22,770 nt of DNA, from positions 1 through 22,770 of the forward strand of contig JANXZI010000755.1 of assembly GCA_025355595.1 (NCBI GenBank). The letters run 5' to 3'. This DNA is from Spartobacteria bacterium. GTDB taxonomy: Bacteria > Verrucomicrobiota > Verrucomicrobiia > Chthoniobacterales > Chthoniobacteraceae. Shown piece by piece: positions 7,934 to 15,388 of the stretch; positions within the stretch are counted from its first letter, which is position 1, and the number at the start of each line of letters is the position of its first letter. A model generated the notes under the pieces. It did no database searches. It was not told the DNA's origin and worked only from the letters and a program-made list of their open reading frames with translations. Made by a program: the position numbers and the translations under genes.

Positions 7934-8503
7934 CTACGGGGCTGCTCCGCCGGGATTGGCAGGCGTGAAGGATCGCGTGGCGAAGACGTACAGCTCCCCG
8001 TCGCGCCGACTGTAGATCAAGGTCCGCGAGTATTCCGCATCAATCACCAGCGACCAGTGCCCGCTGGCTGCGGGGCCGCGAAGGGCGGCCAACTGATCGT
8101 CCACCCGCCGCAGGTACGCCTCGAGGTGCGACGGGCTGGAGGAACTCAGCAGCAGGCGATGGAGGAGGATGTACTGACGCGAGATCTCGGGCTTTGGATA
8201 CGGCACGAATCCCGGCAGCACGCTGCCCACCGATGTCCTCCCGCCCGCTCCGTCCTCGATCTCGATCCGCGCACCGAGCGAATGCAGCAGCGGGATGGTC
8301 TCGAACATTTTCCACCACTGGCTTCCGGCAGCCAGCATCCCGTAGAGATTCATCGGCGCACTGATGCGATCCTCCTGCCCCGTGCGCTGCGGGACGACGG
8401 AAATGACCAGGAACACCGCGTGCCAGCAGCAGAAGACGAGCAGCAGGACGGACCGCAGGCGGCCCTTCACCGGCAAATCGCCGGCCACATTCTCGTCATT
8501 CAT
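7934..8503 (-). CDS. single-pass membrane protein, probable partner of the HTTM protein
   Basis: A 189-residue protein with a short cytoplasmic start and one membrane helix at about residues 18-38 (LLLVFCCWHAVFLVISVVP). An extracytoplasmic domain of about 145 residues follows, containing SQWWKMFETIPLLHSLGARIEIED and a helical RQYILLHRLLLSS segment. Function is not recognised. In actinobacteria an HTTM gene is often next to a gene for a protein with one N-terminal helix and a W.lF.P-type region (DUF5819-like). The same architecture and adjacency here suggest an equivalent partner, but I cannot show homology by eye. It is the first gene of the pair, transcribed divergently from the 8700 gene across a 196-base spacer. 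Confidence 0.72.
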   Translation of the reverse strand: MNDENVAGDLPVKGRLRSVLLLVFCCWHAVFLVISVVPQRTGQEDRISAPMNLYGMLAAGSQWWKMFETIPLLHSLGARIEIEDGAGGRTSVGSVLPGFVPYPKPEISRQYILLHRLLLSSSSPSHLEAYLRRVDDQLAALRGPAASGHWSLVIDAEYSRTLIYSRRDGELYVFATRSFTPANPGGAAP

Positions 8504-8699
8504 TTTCTGTCGCAGGGAGATTCATGCGCGTGATTCGTTCCCCACGAGAATGTCCGCGCACGCCCTTTTCGCAAAGCGCGTTTTTACGGTGCACCGCGGA
8601 AGCCGGTGCCCGGCTGCATGCACTGGCCGGATCGGCGGGAGCCTCCTCCGGAAAACTTTTTGCTTGCAGCCTTCACTTTGCGTGACAAAGGTCTTTCCC

Positions 8700-9386
8700 A
8701 TGCCAACCCGCTCCGAAGCCGAGGAACATCTGCGCGTCATCCGCACGCTCATGGAAAGGGCGACGATCTACCGGGCCATCTCGGCCCCGACCGCGCTCGT
8801 GGGCGGGCTGTCTTCACTGGCGTTCGGCGCGTGGCTGCATTTCCACTGGCGTCCCCTGCCCGCGGGCCGGGAGCAGGCGGAATTCGCGAGGCTTTTCATC
8901 GCCGGCTGGATCGGAGTCTTCGTGGTGACGGCGTTCGCCAATGCGTTTTTCATCCGCAGCGCAGCCCATCGCCGCAATGAGCCCTTCGTCTCGCCCTCGA
9001 TGCGCAAGGCACTCTGGGCGCTGCTGCCGGCGATGCTTTGCGGGGCCTTCTTCACACTCGCGTTCACCGTGGTCGGTTCTGACACCGCGCGGTGGTTTCT
9101 CCCACAGCTTTGGATGATTTTCTACGGCCTCGCGCTGCTCGCCACCGCGCAGTTTTCGCCACGCTCCATTCCCATCCTCGGCTGGTGCTTCCTGCTCGCC
9201 GGGCTGGTCAGCTTCGGGTTGGATTATTGGATGCAAGCCGTCGAATTTTTTGGGAAGGGCGGAACGCACCGGCCAACGAACGCAAACCTCCTGATGAGCG
9301 CCGTCTTCGGCAGCTTCCACCTCATCTACGCCGCCTGCACCTGGCCCCGCAATGCGGCGCAAAGCGACACTGCCGGCAGGCCATGA
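8700..9386 (+). CDS. six-helix integral membrane protein of unknown function, paired with a winged-helix regulator
   Basis: The start at ATG 8700 gives 228 residues beginning MPTRSEAEEHLRVIRTLMER; the longer open frame upstream lacks coding character and is not used. An amphipathic N-terminal helix is followed by six membrane segments: TALVGGLSSLAFGAWLHF, LFIAGWIGVFVVTAFANAFF, ALLPAMLCGAFFTLAFTVV, LWMIFYGLALLATAQF, ILGWCFLLAGLVSFGLDYWM and LLMSAVFGSFHLIYAACTW. No catalytic motif is visible. The next gene, a small DNA-binding protein, starts 4 bases after this stop, so they form a two-gene operon. This arrangement of a membrane protein plus a winged-helix regulator recurs in Acidobacteria and Verrucomicrobiota, but its function is not known to me. 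A short inverted repeat, CTTTG-N5-CAAAG (8676-8690), lies just before the start and could be an operator. Confidence 0.8.
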   Translation: MPTRSEAEEHLRVIRTLMERATIYRAISAPTALVGGLSSLAFGAWLHFHWRPLPAGREQAEFARLFIAGWIGVFVVTAFANAFFIRSAAHRRNEPFVSPSMRKALWALLPAMLCGAFFTLAFTVVGSDTARWFLPQLWMIFYGLALLATAQFSPRSIPILGWCFLLAGLVSFGLDYWMQAVEFFGKGGTHRPTNANLLMSAVFGSFHLIYAACTWPRNAAQSDTAGRP

Positions 9387-9390
9387 ACCG

Positions 9391-9711
9391 ATGTTCGACT
9401 TCGACAAACTCGACAAGCTCATCCATGAAAAGGGACGCCTCGGCATCATGACGCTCCTCGCCGCACGGCCAAGCTGGACCTTCCAGGACCTGAAGGTGGA
9501 GCTGGCGCTCAGCGACGGCAACCTCGTCTCGCACCTGCGGACGCTGCACGACAGCGGCTATGTCGCGGTGACGAAGGAAATGCTCGAACGCCCGCAGACG
9601 AGCTACGCGCTCACGACGAAGGGGCGGAAGCAGTTCGAGGACTACCTCACGATCCTCGAGCAGATCCTGAAAGTCGGACGCCCCGCCGGAGACAAGTCCG
9701 CACGCAAATGA
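9391..9711 (+). CDS. winged-helix transcriptional regulator (MarR/ArsR-like, HTH_34 type)
   Basis: The start at ATG 9391 gives 106 residues beginning MFDFDKLDKLIHEKGRLGIM. The domain is a typical minimal winged helix-turn-helix: a helix with RLGIMTLLA, then WTFQDLKVELALSDGNLVSHLRTLHDSGYV as helix-turn-recognition helix, then a wing (VAVTKEMLERPQTSYALTTKGRKQFEDYL) and a C-terminal dimerisation helix (LTILEQILK). This matches the short DNA-binding family annotated as winged helix DNA-binding domain (PF13601). It follows the membrane protein gene by 4 bases and is likely translated with it, so the probable target is its own operon. No ligand-binding cysteines or metal site are visible. Small regulators of this type are usually repressors, but the effector is unknown. 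Confidence 0.87.
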   Translation: MFDFDKLDKLIHEKGRLGIMTLLAARPSWTFQDLKVELALSDGNLVSHLRTLHDSGYVAVTKEMLERPQTSYALTTKGRKQFEDYLTILEQILKVGRPAGDKSARK

Positions 9712-9763
9712 ACGCCCTTCCTTTTGCCTTATAGCTTTGCCGCACAAAGTTATTGCCGAATTT

Positions 9764-10627
9764 ATGAAAATCCAACTCGCAGAACACTACGGCCTCTGCT
9801 TTGGCGTCCGCGACGCCATCGCGCAGGCGGAACGCCTCGCCGAGCAGAGCCCGCTCACCATCCTCGGCGAACTGGTGCACAATCCCGTCGTCCGCGAACG
9901 CCTCGCGCAACGCGGCGTGCAGGAGGGCACGCTCGACGGCGCTTCGTCCTCGACGGCGCAGGTGATGATCACCGCGCACGGCGCATCGGATCGAAAACGC
10001 GCAGAGTGGCGCGAGGCCGGCTACGGTGTGTCGGACGGGACGTGCCCGCTCGTGCGGCACGCGCACACGCAGCTCCGCGCGCTCGTGGAGCTTGGCTGCT
10101 TTCCCGTCGTCATCGGGAAGCGCGGGCATGTCGAGGTCGAGGGATTGACCGGCGATTTCCCCGAGGCCTGCGTGGTGGAAAATGAGGGCGACATTCCCCT
10201 GCTTCCGCAGCACGCGCGCTACGGCGTGATCTCGCAGACGACGCAGCCGGTGGAAAAAGTTCACGCCATGGTCGGGGCGATCCGCCGGGCGCGGCCTGCG
10301 AGTGAGGTGCGCTTCACCGACACCGTCTGCCACCCGACGAAAAACCGGCAGAACGCGCTGCGAAAGCTGATCGCGGAGTGCGACACGATGGTGGTGGTCG
10401 GCGGACGCAACAGCAACAACACCGCCCAGCTCGTCGCCACCGCACGTGCCGCCGGACGCACGGTCTTCCACGTCGAGCGCGCGGAGGAACTCGACCCCGC
10501 GTGGTTCCGCGATGCGGAGAGCGTCGGCCTCACCGCGGGCACTTCGACGCTGCGGGAGACGGTCGCGGCAGTGCATGGGCGGCTGCTGTTAATCGCGGAC
10601 TCACTTTCCACCGCCATCGCACGATGA
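9764..10627 (+). CDS. ispH: 4-hydroxy-3-methylbut-2-enyl diphosphate reductase
   Basis: Last enzyme of the MEP isoprenoid pathway; it reductively converts HMBPP to IPP and DMAPP using a [4Fe-4S] cluster in the cytoplasm. The start at ATG 9764 gives 287 residues (MKIQLAEHYGLCFGVRDAI); an in-frame TTG at 9737 would add nine residues but looks less natural. The three cluster cysteines are C12 (GLCFGVR), C94 (DGTCPLV) and C189 (DTVCHPTKNRQ). Substrate-binding residues are H39 (ELVHNP), H72 (TAHGAS), H122 and catalytic E124 (GHVEVEG), SQTT (157-160) and the GGRNSNNT loop near 216-219. All family landmarks are present and the length is normal. It lies 52 bases after the regulator gene and appears to be an independent unit. 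Confidence 0.96.
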   Translation: MKIQLAEHYGLCFGVRDAIAQAERLAEQSPLTILGELVHNPVVRERLAQRGVQEGTLDGASSSTAQVMITAHGASDRKRAEWREAGYGVSDGTCPLVRHAHTQLRALVELGCFPVVIGKRGHVEVEGLTGDFPEACVVENEGDIPLLPQHARYGVISQTTQPVEKVHAMVGAIRRARPASEVRFTDTVCHPTKNRQNALRKLIAECDTMVVVGGRNSNNTAQLVATARAAGRTVFHVERAEELDPAWFRDAESVGLTAGTSTLRETVAAVHGRLLLIADSLSTAIAR

Positions 10628-10718
10628 AACCGCTGCGCCGCCTCGTCACGCTTTGCCGAGGCTGCACCTGCTCTTCTGGACGATCGCCGCCTAGTTTGGC
10701 CTGCGCCCTTTCAGCCAC

Positions 10719-10922
10719 ATGGGGAATGCGATGCGTGTCCCCGAGCGCGCGCATCCGCGCGTGTGGATGGCGATCTTCGGGTTCGTCTGTCTCCAGATGA
10801 CCACGGCGCTGCCGCCGATCATCGGCACTGCCGAGCATTGGCTGCCGAAGGAGAAAAAATTCTTCCTCGCGCACTGGAGGGAAAAGCTCTCGGGCGCAGC
10901 ACCGACGAATATCGAGCGTTGA
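10719..10922 (+). CDS. doubtful 67-residue protein with one membrane helix
   Basis: The frame opens at ATG 10719 and ends TGA 10920-10922, 5 bases from the convergent stop of the TIM44-like gene. It contains one hydrophobic stretch (WMAIFGFVCLQMTTALPPIIG) followed by a charged tail (LPKEKKFFLAHWREKL), a plausible small membrane protein. There is no Shine-Dalgarno sequence. The same frame upstream reads LHLLFWTIAA before a TAG at 10692-10694, so the ORF may be the end of a longer gene broken by a nonsense change. A competing ATG at 10624 overlaps the ispH stop (ATGA) in another frame but gives low-complexity, Arg/Cys/Ser-rich translation. I recognise no family. Confidence 0.35.
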   Translation: MGNAMRVPERAHPRVWMAIFGFVCLQMTTALPPIIGTAEHWLPKEKKFFLAHWREKLSGAAPTNIER

Positions 10923-10927
10923 CGGCG

Positions 10928-12898
10928 CTACGCCGTGCCGTCCGCGGCTTCCTCGTTCGCGGTGCGCAGGTGCCCCGTCGCCTGCTTGAAGGCCTCGCGC
11001 CTCGCGCACTTCAGCACATAGCTCACATCCGCATTACTGAGCTGCTGCCGCTTGCCGACCGTCTCAATGAGCTTCGCCTCCTGCTTCGAGAGGCCGCCGC
11101 TGAGGTGCGCGGCGACGGCGATTTCGAGCAGCCATGCACGCGCCTGCGTGGCGTTCGCCGGGTGCGGCGTTTCCATCTGCCCCGCGGAGGCGGAACGGAT
11201 CAGCTCGTTCACGCGCTCTTTGGTGAGGCCGCATTTTCCGCCCGCGACGTGGAGCATTTTGCGGATCGAATCGTCCGAAAGCGCGCCGTCGGAGACGACC
11301 GTGCTGATCATCCACATGAGCGCGCCGGTGCCGCCAGAGGCCGCGGGCGATCCGACGGTGCGGAACTCCGCCATCTCGCGCTGCGAGTCCACGACGGCCT
11401 CAGCACGCAGCGCGCGGTCCTCCTTGGTTCCGCTCGGAAAAATGTCGCGCAGCACCCAGCGCCGCGCGCCGTCGTTCAGCACGGTGTGGCAGAATTCGCA
11501 CGCGTTCGACGTGTCGGCCATCACCGCGCCGCCGCAGTTTGGGCAGTGCGCGGAGGAAATGGAGTCGCCCGGCTCGCTGCGGACGCCCACATTCCGCCCG
11601 AGCACAAACAGCGAGCGCCGCACCGTCATTTCCCCGTGCAGGTCGCGCAGTTCGTCCGCGGGCGTGATCTCGAACGGGCGTCCCATCCAGCACACTTCCA
11701 CGAGGGCGCGGTGCCCGGCCTCGCCGAGGATCACGCCGATCGTATCCACAGAGCTCACCGCACAGTCGCAGACGGCCTTGCGCTTCGAGCCCGGCGGAAT
11801 TTGCGCGAGCGCCACCGCATACGCCTTGCACCACTCGGGCGATGCGACTTTCCGCATCGGATCGATTCCGCCACGGCGATCCGCCGCGGCCTTGCGCCAG
11901 AAAATGACGGACGCCATGTCCTCGAGATCCTGGATGCTGAAGCCGGGATCACTTTCGCGAATCCGCAGCGTGCCCGGCGGCGGCGTGGTGCAGGGGCGCC
12001 ATTCCTCCTGCTGCGTGATCTCGGCGAGCACCCAGTCGTATTGCCCGCTGCGCAGGACGGCCTGGCAATACTCGCACTTCGCGCCCTGGTTCATCGCGAT
12101 GGGCGCGGCGCAGTTCGGGCAGTTGCCCTCGAGGAGTCCGGTGCGCCCGGTCGTCTGGCTGCCGCGTGCGCGGATGAAGGACCAATATTCCACAAAGTTC
12201 GGCTCCTCTTCCGAGCCGGCGATCACGTCGCCCGTCACGGCGGACACGCGATAGTCCTTCGCCCTTGCGCCGATGCGCATCGTGATCACATCGAACACCG
12301 GCCCGCATTCCACCTGCGCTAACGAGGACTCCAAGATGATGAGATTCTCCATCGCGGGCCGGTAGCCGAGCGCGCGCTGCTCCTCGAATTGCAGGCTGAA
12401 CCGCTCGTGGATTCCGTCGGAGATGAATGGGCGCACCGTCGTGAGCGACTGCTCGCACCACGCGTGCTGGAGCTTCTTGAAGCTGTCACGCACACGAGCG
12501 GTGAATGCCTCCGGATCAAATGCGTGGTCATTTTTCCGAAGTCGTCGCAGTCCACCCGTGACGAGATTTCCCGAAGCCGCGACCACCCCACGCGCGATGA
12601 CCTTGTTCTGGGAGGAAGTCTGCCCGGAGAGCACTGCACGGTAGATGACATAGATGATGATCCCCAAAAAAATCACCCAGAAAATACCGCCGTCGCCACC
12701 GCTGCCGCCGCCGCTATGCGATGAACTGCCGGAGCTGTAACTGCTGCTGCTGGAGCTGTGGCTGCCGCCCGAGCTGTGCGACCCGCCGGAACTGTGCCCG
12801 CCGCCCGCGCGTGCGAGCGCGTTCGTCGCGGATAGCAGCAAGGGCAGCGCGATGAGGGCGCACTGAGCAAAGCGGAAACGCGGAAGGTGTCTGGGCAC
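10928..12898 (-). CDS. exported/membrane TIM44-like protein with two zinc ribbons and a TerB-like C-terminus
   Basis: The GTG start at 12898 was chosen because it opens a signal peptide (FAQCALIALPLLLSATNALA); the open frame extends much further upstream but only as antisense of the DLH gene. The 656 residues read in order: signal 1-30; a Gly/Ser/His-rich linker 31-70; a membrane helix 72-90 (IFWVIFLGIIIYVIYRAVL); a TIM44-like domain about 125-250 (DPEAFTARVRDSFKKLQHAW, then FSLQFEEQ); a zinc ribbon with C260, C263, C275 and C278; a second, diverged segment beginning FSIQDLEDMASVIFWRKA (320-450); a second zinc ribbon with C452, C455, C467 and C470; and an all-helical TerB-like domain about 525-650 (MWMISTVVSDGALSDDSI). 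Both ribbons are followed by W-V-L-x-[ED]-I, so the two halves look like an internal duplication. Function unknown; probably an envelope protein whose large C-terminal part faces one side of the membrane. Confidence 0.83.
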   Translation of the reverse strand: MPRHLPRFRFAQCALIALPLLLSATNALARAGGGHSSGGSHSSGGSHSSSSSSYSSGSSSHSGGGSGGDGGIFWVIFLGIIIYVIYRAVLSGQTSSQNKVIARGVVAASGNLVTGGLRRLRKNDHAFDPEAFTARVRDSFKKLQHAWCEQSLTTVRPFISDGIHERFSLQFEEQRALGYRPAMENLIILESSLAQVECGPVFDVITMRIGARAKDYRVSAVTGDVIAGSEEEPNFVEYWSFIRARGSQTTGRTGLLEGNCPNCAAPIAMNQGAKCEYCQAVLRSGQYDWVLAEITQQEEWRPCTTPPPGTLRIRESDPGFSIQDLEDMASVIFWRKAAADRRGGIDPMRKVASPEWCKAYAVALAQIPPGSKRKAVCDCAVSSVDTIGVILGEAGHRALVEVCWMGRPFEITPADELRDLHGEMTVRRSLFVLGRNVGVRSEPGDSISSAHCPNCGGAVMADTSNACEFCHTVLNDGARRWVLRDIFPSGTKEDRALRAEAVVDSQREMAEFRTVGSPAASGGTGALMWMISTVVSDGALSDDSIRKMLHVAGGKCGLTKERVNELIRSASAGQMETPHPANATQARAWLLEIAVAAHLSGGLSKQEAKLIETVGKRQQLSNADVSYVLKCARREAFKQATGHLRTANEEAADGTA

Positions 12899-13006
12899 TG
12901 GAGAGGTGAACTTTGTAATTCGGCGAGACGGCTTCGTGCAAGTGCGCGGGCAGGTTGCGCGCCGCTTCCGGCTTGCATCGTCCACGCGCCGCGCCAGCGT
13001 TTGCGC

Positions 13007-13765
13007 ATGAGACTCCTCACCTTCTCCCTGCTGCTCCTCACCCTCGTCGCGGTCACTTCGAGTGCATCCGCGAAAATCATCACCGCCACCGTCGCCTACA
13101 AAGATGGCGCGGCAGAACTCGAGGGCTTCGTCGCCTACGACGATGCGGTGAAAGGCCCGCGCGCCGGCGTGCTCGTCATCCACGACTGGACTGGCCTGCA
13201 GGAATACGCCAAGTCCCGCGCCACGCAGCTCGCCGAACTCGGCTACGTCGCCTTTGCCGCCGACATCTACGGCAAAGGTGTGCGCCCTACCGACCCGAAG
13301 GACTGTGCGGTGCAGGCTGGCACTTACAAAAATGATCTCCCGCTCCTGCGCCGACGCGTCCTTCTCGGCCTCGACCAACTCAAGTCGCAGCCCGGCGTGA
13401 ATGCGACGAAGCTCGCCGCCATCGGCTACTGCTTCGGCGGCACGAGCGTGCTCGAACTCGCGCGCAGCGGTGCGGAGGTGCGCGGCGTCGTGAGCTTCCA
13501 CGGTGGCCTCTCGACTTCGCAGCCTGCGAAGCCCGGCGACATCAAGGCGCGCATCCTCGTCTGCCACGGCGGCGCGGACTCGCACGTGAGCAAGGAAGTC
13601 CCCGACTTCAAGGCCGAGATGGAAAAGGCGAAGGCGAAGCTGGAGTTCGTGACCTACGAAGGCGCGCAGCACGGCTTCACCAAGCCCGGCCCCGCGTATC
13701 AGGAAAAAGCCGACAAGGAATCATGGGCGGCGATGAGGAAGTTCTTCGCCGAGATTCTGAAGTAG
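13007..13765 (+). CDS. exported dienelactone hydrolase family protein
   Basis: A 252-residue alpha/beta-hydrolase of the dienelactone hydrolase family (PF01738). The start at ATG 13007 opens a signal peptide (MRLLTFSLLLLTLVAVTSSASA), so the protein is periplasmic or secreted, unlike the classical cytoplasmic ClcD enzymes. Family landmarks are VLVIHDWTGL (55-64), the nucleophile elbow GYCFGG with C142, D191 in HGGADSHV and H222 in AQHGFTKPG, a complete Cys-Asp-His triad. The usual reaction is hydrolysis of dienelactones or related esters, but exported members of this kind have no defined substrate. Its 3' third has two decayed relatives in the window, at 16752-16795 and 22276-22488, which suggests a former small paralogous family here. 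It is divergent from the TIM44-like gene and 61 bases upstream of the AAA+ gene. Confidence 0.93.
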   Translation: MRLLTFSLLLLTLVAVTSSASAKIITATVAYKDGAAELEGFVAYDDAVKGPRAGVLVIHDWTGLQEYAKSRATQLAELGYVAFAADIYGKGVRPTDPKDCAVQAGTYKNDLPLLRRRVLLGLDQLKSQPGVNATKLAAIGYCFGGTSVLELARSGAEVRGVVSFHGGLSTSQPAKPGDIKARILVCHGGADSHVSKEVPDFKAEMEKAKAKLEFVTYEGAQHGFTKPGPAYQEKADKESWAAMRKFFAEILK

Positions 13766-13826
13766 CTCGCGGCCGTCGCGGACTTTTCCGCTTTGAATCG
13801 CGCGGGCTCCACGCGAGGCTCGCCGG

Positions 13827-15203
13827 ATGGCTTCGACTGGAGATTCCGATTCGATTCGTTCCCTGCGCGACGCGGTGCGTCTTTCGCCGGAAAATGTGCC
13901 GCTGCGCGTGGCGCTCGGTGATGCGCTGCTCGGTCTCGGGCTCGCGGCGGAGGCGGAGGCGGAATTCAAGTCCGCGCTCGCGCTGGCGAAGGAAAATCCG
14001 GCGCTGAAATTCGGCCTCGCACGCGCTTTTCACGCGGCCGGGAAAAGCAGTCACGCGCTCGTGGTGCTGGAGGATCTCGTGAAGTCGCCGGATGCGCCGG
14101 CGCGCGCATTTGTGCTGCATGCGCGCATCCTCGCGGGCATCGGTGAAGTCGAGCAGGCCGTGCGGCAGTACCAGCGTGGCGTGGAGAAAGATCGCACGGC
14201 GGCGGACATGGATTTTGCGCAGCGGCTCGGCATCCGCGCGCTGCCGGAAGCGGAGGAGGCTCCCGCTTTTCGCGGAGAGGAGGAGGTCGTGGACGGGCGC
14301 GTGCGGCAGTCGTGGGAGGGTGCGGATGATTCGCCTGCGGTGGAGATTGAAAAGCCGGCGATCACCTTTGCCGACGTCGGCGGCATGGATGCGCTGAAGG
14401 AGGAAATCCGGCTGAAGATCATCTACCCACTCACGCACGCGGAGATGTTCAAGGCGTATGGCAAGGCCATCGGCGGCGGCATCCTCATGTATGGCCCGCC
14501 GGGCTGCGGGAAGACGCACCTCGCACGCGCGACAGCGGGCGAGGTGAAGGCGGGGTTCATCTCCGTGGGCATCCACGACGTGCTCGACATGTGGATCGGG
14601 AACAGCGAGCGGAACCTGCACTCGCTCTTCGAGCAGGCGCGACGCAATGCGCCGTGCGTGCTTTTTTTCGACGAAGTGGACGCGCTCGGCGCGAGCCGTA
14701 CGGATATGAAGACGAGCGCGGGGCGGCATCTCATCAACCAGTTCCTCTCCGAGCTCGACGGCGTGAAGGCGAGCAACGAAGGCGTGCTGATCCTCGGCGC
14801 GACGAATGCTCCGTGGCATCTCGACAGCGCCTTCCGCAGGCCGGGGCGCTTCGATCGCATCCTCTTCGTCCCGCCCCCCGATGCGCCCGCGCGCGCCGCC
14901 GTGCTGCGTCTGCAGCTCAAGGGCAAGCCGCAGGATGAGGTGGAGTTCGACACGGTGGGGAAAAAGTGTGACGGATTTTCCGGCGCGGATCTGAAGGCGG
15001 TGGTGGACATCACCATCGAGAACAAACTGCGCGACGCGATGAAGACCGGCACACCCACGCCCATCCGCACGAAGGATCTGCTGGCCGCCGCGGGGACGCA
15101 AAAGGCGACGACGCGCGAGTGGTTCGCGACGGCGAAAAATTACGCGCTCTACTCGAACCAGGGTGGGACGTACGACGACATCCTGAAGTATCTGAAGCTG
15201 TAG
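13827..15203 (+). CDS. TPR-AAA+ ATPase (Cdc48/VCP-like single AAA module)
   Basis: A 458-residue cytoplasmic ATPase. Residues about 10-140 are TPR-like helical repeats (LRDAVRLSPENVPLRVALGD, LKFGLARAFHAAGKSSHALV, LHARILAGIGEVEQAVRQYQ). The classical AAA domain covers about 178-400: the FADVGGMDALKEEIR entry motif, Walker A GPPGCGKT (223-230), pore-loop region DMWIGNSERNLHSLFEQA, Walker B VLFFDEVDAL (278-287), sensor-1 N327 in GATNAPW, and arginine fingers R338 and R341 in RRPGRFDR. A helical lid follows to the C-terminus. There is no HExxH metalloprotease, so it is not FtsH. The module resembles Cdc48/VAT/spastin-type unfoldases or remodelling ATPases, with the TPR part likely choosing the substrate. 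It is followed 186 bases later by another TPR gene, possibly a membrane partner. Function inferred from family only. Confidence 0.9.
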   Translation: MASTGDSDSIRSLRDAVRLSPENVPLRVALGDALLGLGLAAEAEAEFKSALALAKENPALKFGLARAFHAAGKSSHALVVLEDLVKSPDAPARAFVLHARILAGIGEVEQAVRQYQRGVEKDRTAADMDFAQRLGIRALPEAEEAPAFRGEEEVVDGRVRQSWEGADDSPAVEIEKPAITFADVGGMDALKEEIRLKIIYPLTHAEMFKAYGKAIGGGILMYGPPGCGKTHLARATAGEVKAGFISVGIHDVLDMWIGNSERNLHSLFEQARRNAPCVLFFDEVDALGASRTDMKTSAGRHLINQFLSELDGVKASNEGVLILGATNAPWHLDSAFRRPGRFDRILFVPPPDAPARAAVLRLQLKGKPQDEVEFDTVGKKCDGFSGADLKAVVDITIENKLRDAMKTGTPTPIRTKDLLAAAGTQKATTREWFATAKNYALYSNQGGTYDDILKYLKL

Positions 15204-15229
15204 AGCGTTCAAAAGATGATGTGTCCGTT

Positions 15230-15354
15230 GTTCCAAGTTCCAAGTTCAGCCCGCCGCAGGCGTGTGGCGAACTTGGACGCGTGCTCTGACATGGCGAAGC
15301 CGCTGCGCGGGGCTGGACTTGGAACTTGGAACTCGGAACTCGGAACTCGGAATC
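15230..15354. repeat. intergenic inverted repeat with heptameric GGAACTC tandem repeats
   Basis: Arms 15230-15250 (GTTCCAAGTTCCAAGTTC plus AGC) and 15312-15332 are reverse complements over 21 bases with one mismatch, separated by 61 bases. The right arm runs into head-to-tail heptamers: GGAACTT (15321), GGAACTC (15328, 15335, 15342) and a partial copy at 15349. The whole could fold into a long hairpin in RNA. It lies between the AAA+ and TPR-membrane genes and ends about 35 bases before the GTG of the latter, so it may influence that gene's expression or act as a terminator for the first. It looks like a dispersed repeat type rather than a CRISPR. Confidence 0.8.
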
Positions 15355-15388
15355 ACCGCCGCCTTTCCGTCCCCCGGAGTCACTCATT

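Noticed and set aside
8364..8699. Longer start for the 8700 membrane protein
   Set aside because: The upstream 112 codons are Arg/Cys-rich, overlap the divergent 8503 gene and lack coding character.
12899..13672. N-terminal extension of the TIM44-like protein to 914 residues
   Set aside because: The extra part is antisense to the DLH gene, and a signal peptide begins exactly at GTG 12898.
13827..15203. FtsH protease
   Set aside because: The AAA motifs fit, but there is no HExxH zinc protease and no membrane helix.
15230..15354. CRISPR-like array
   Set aside because: The repeats are contiguous heptamers with no unique spacers and no cas genes nearby.
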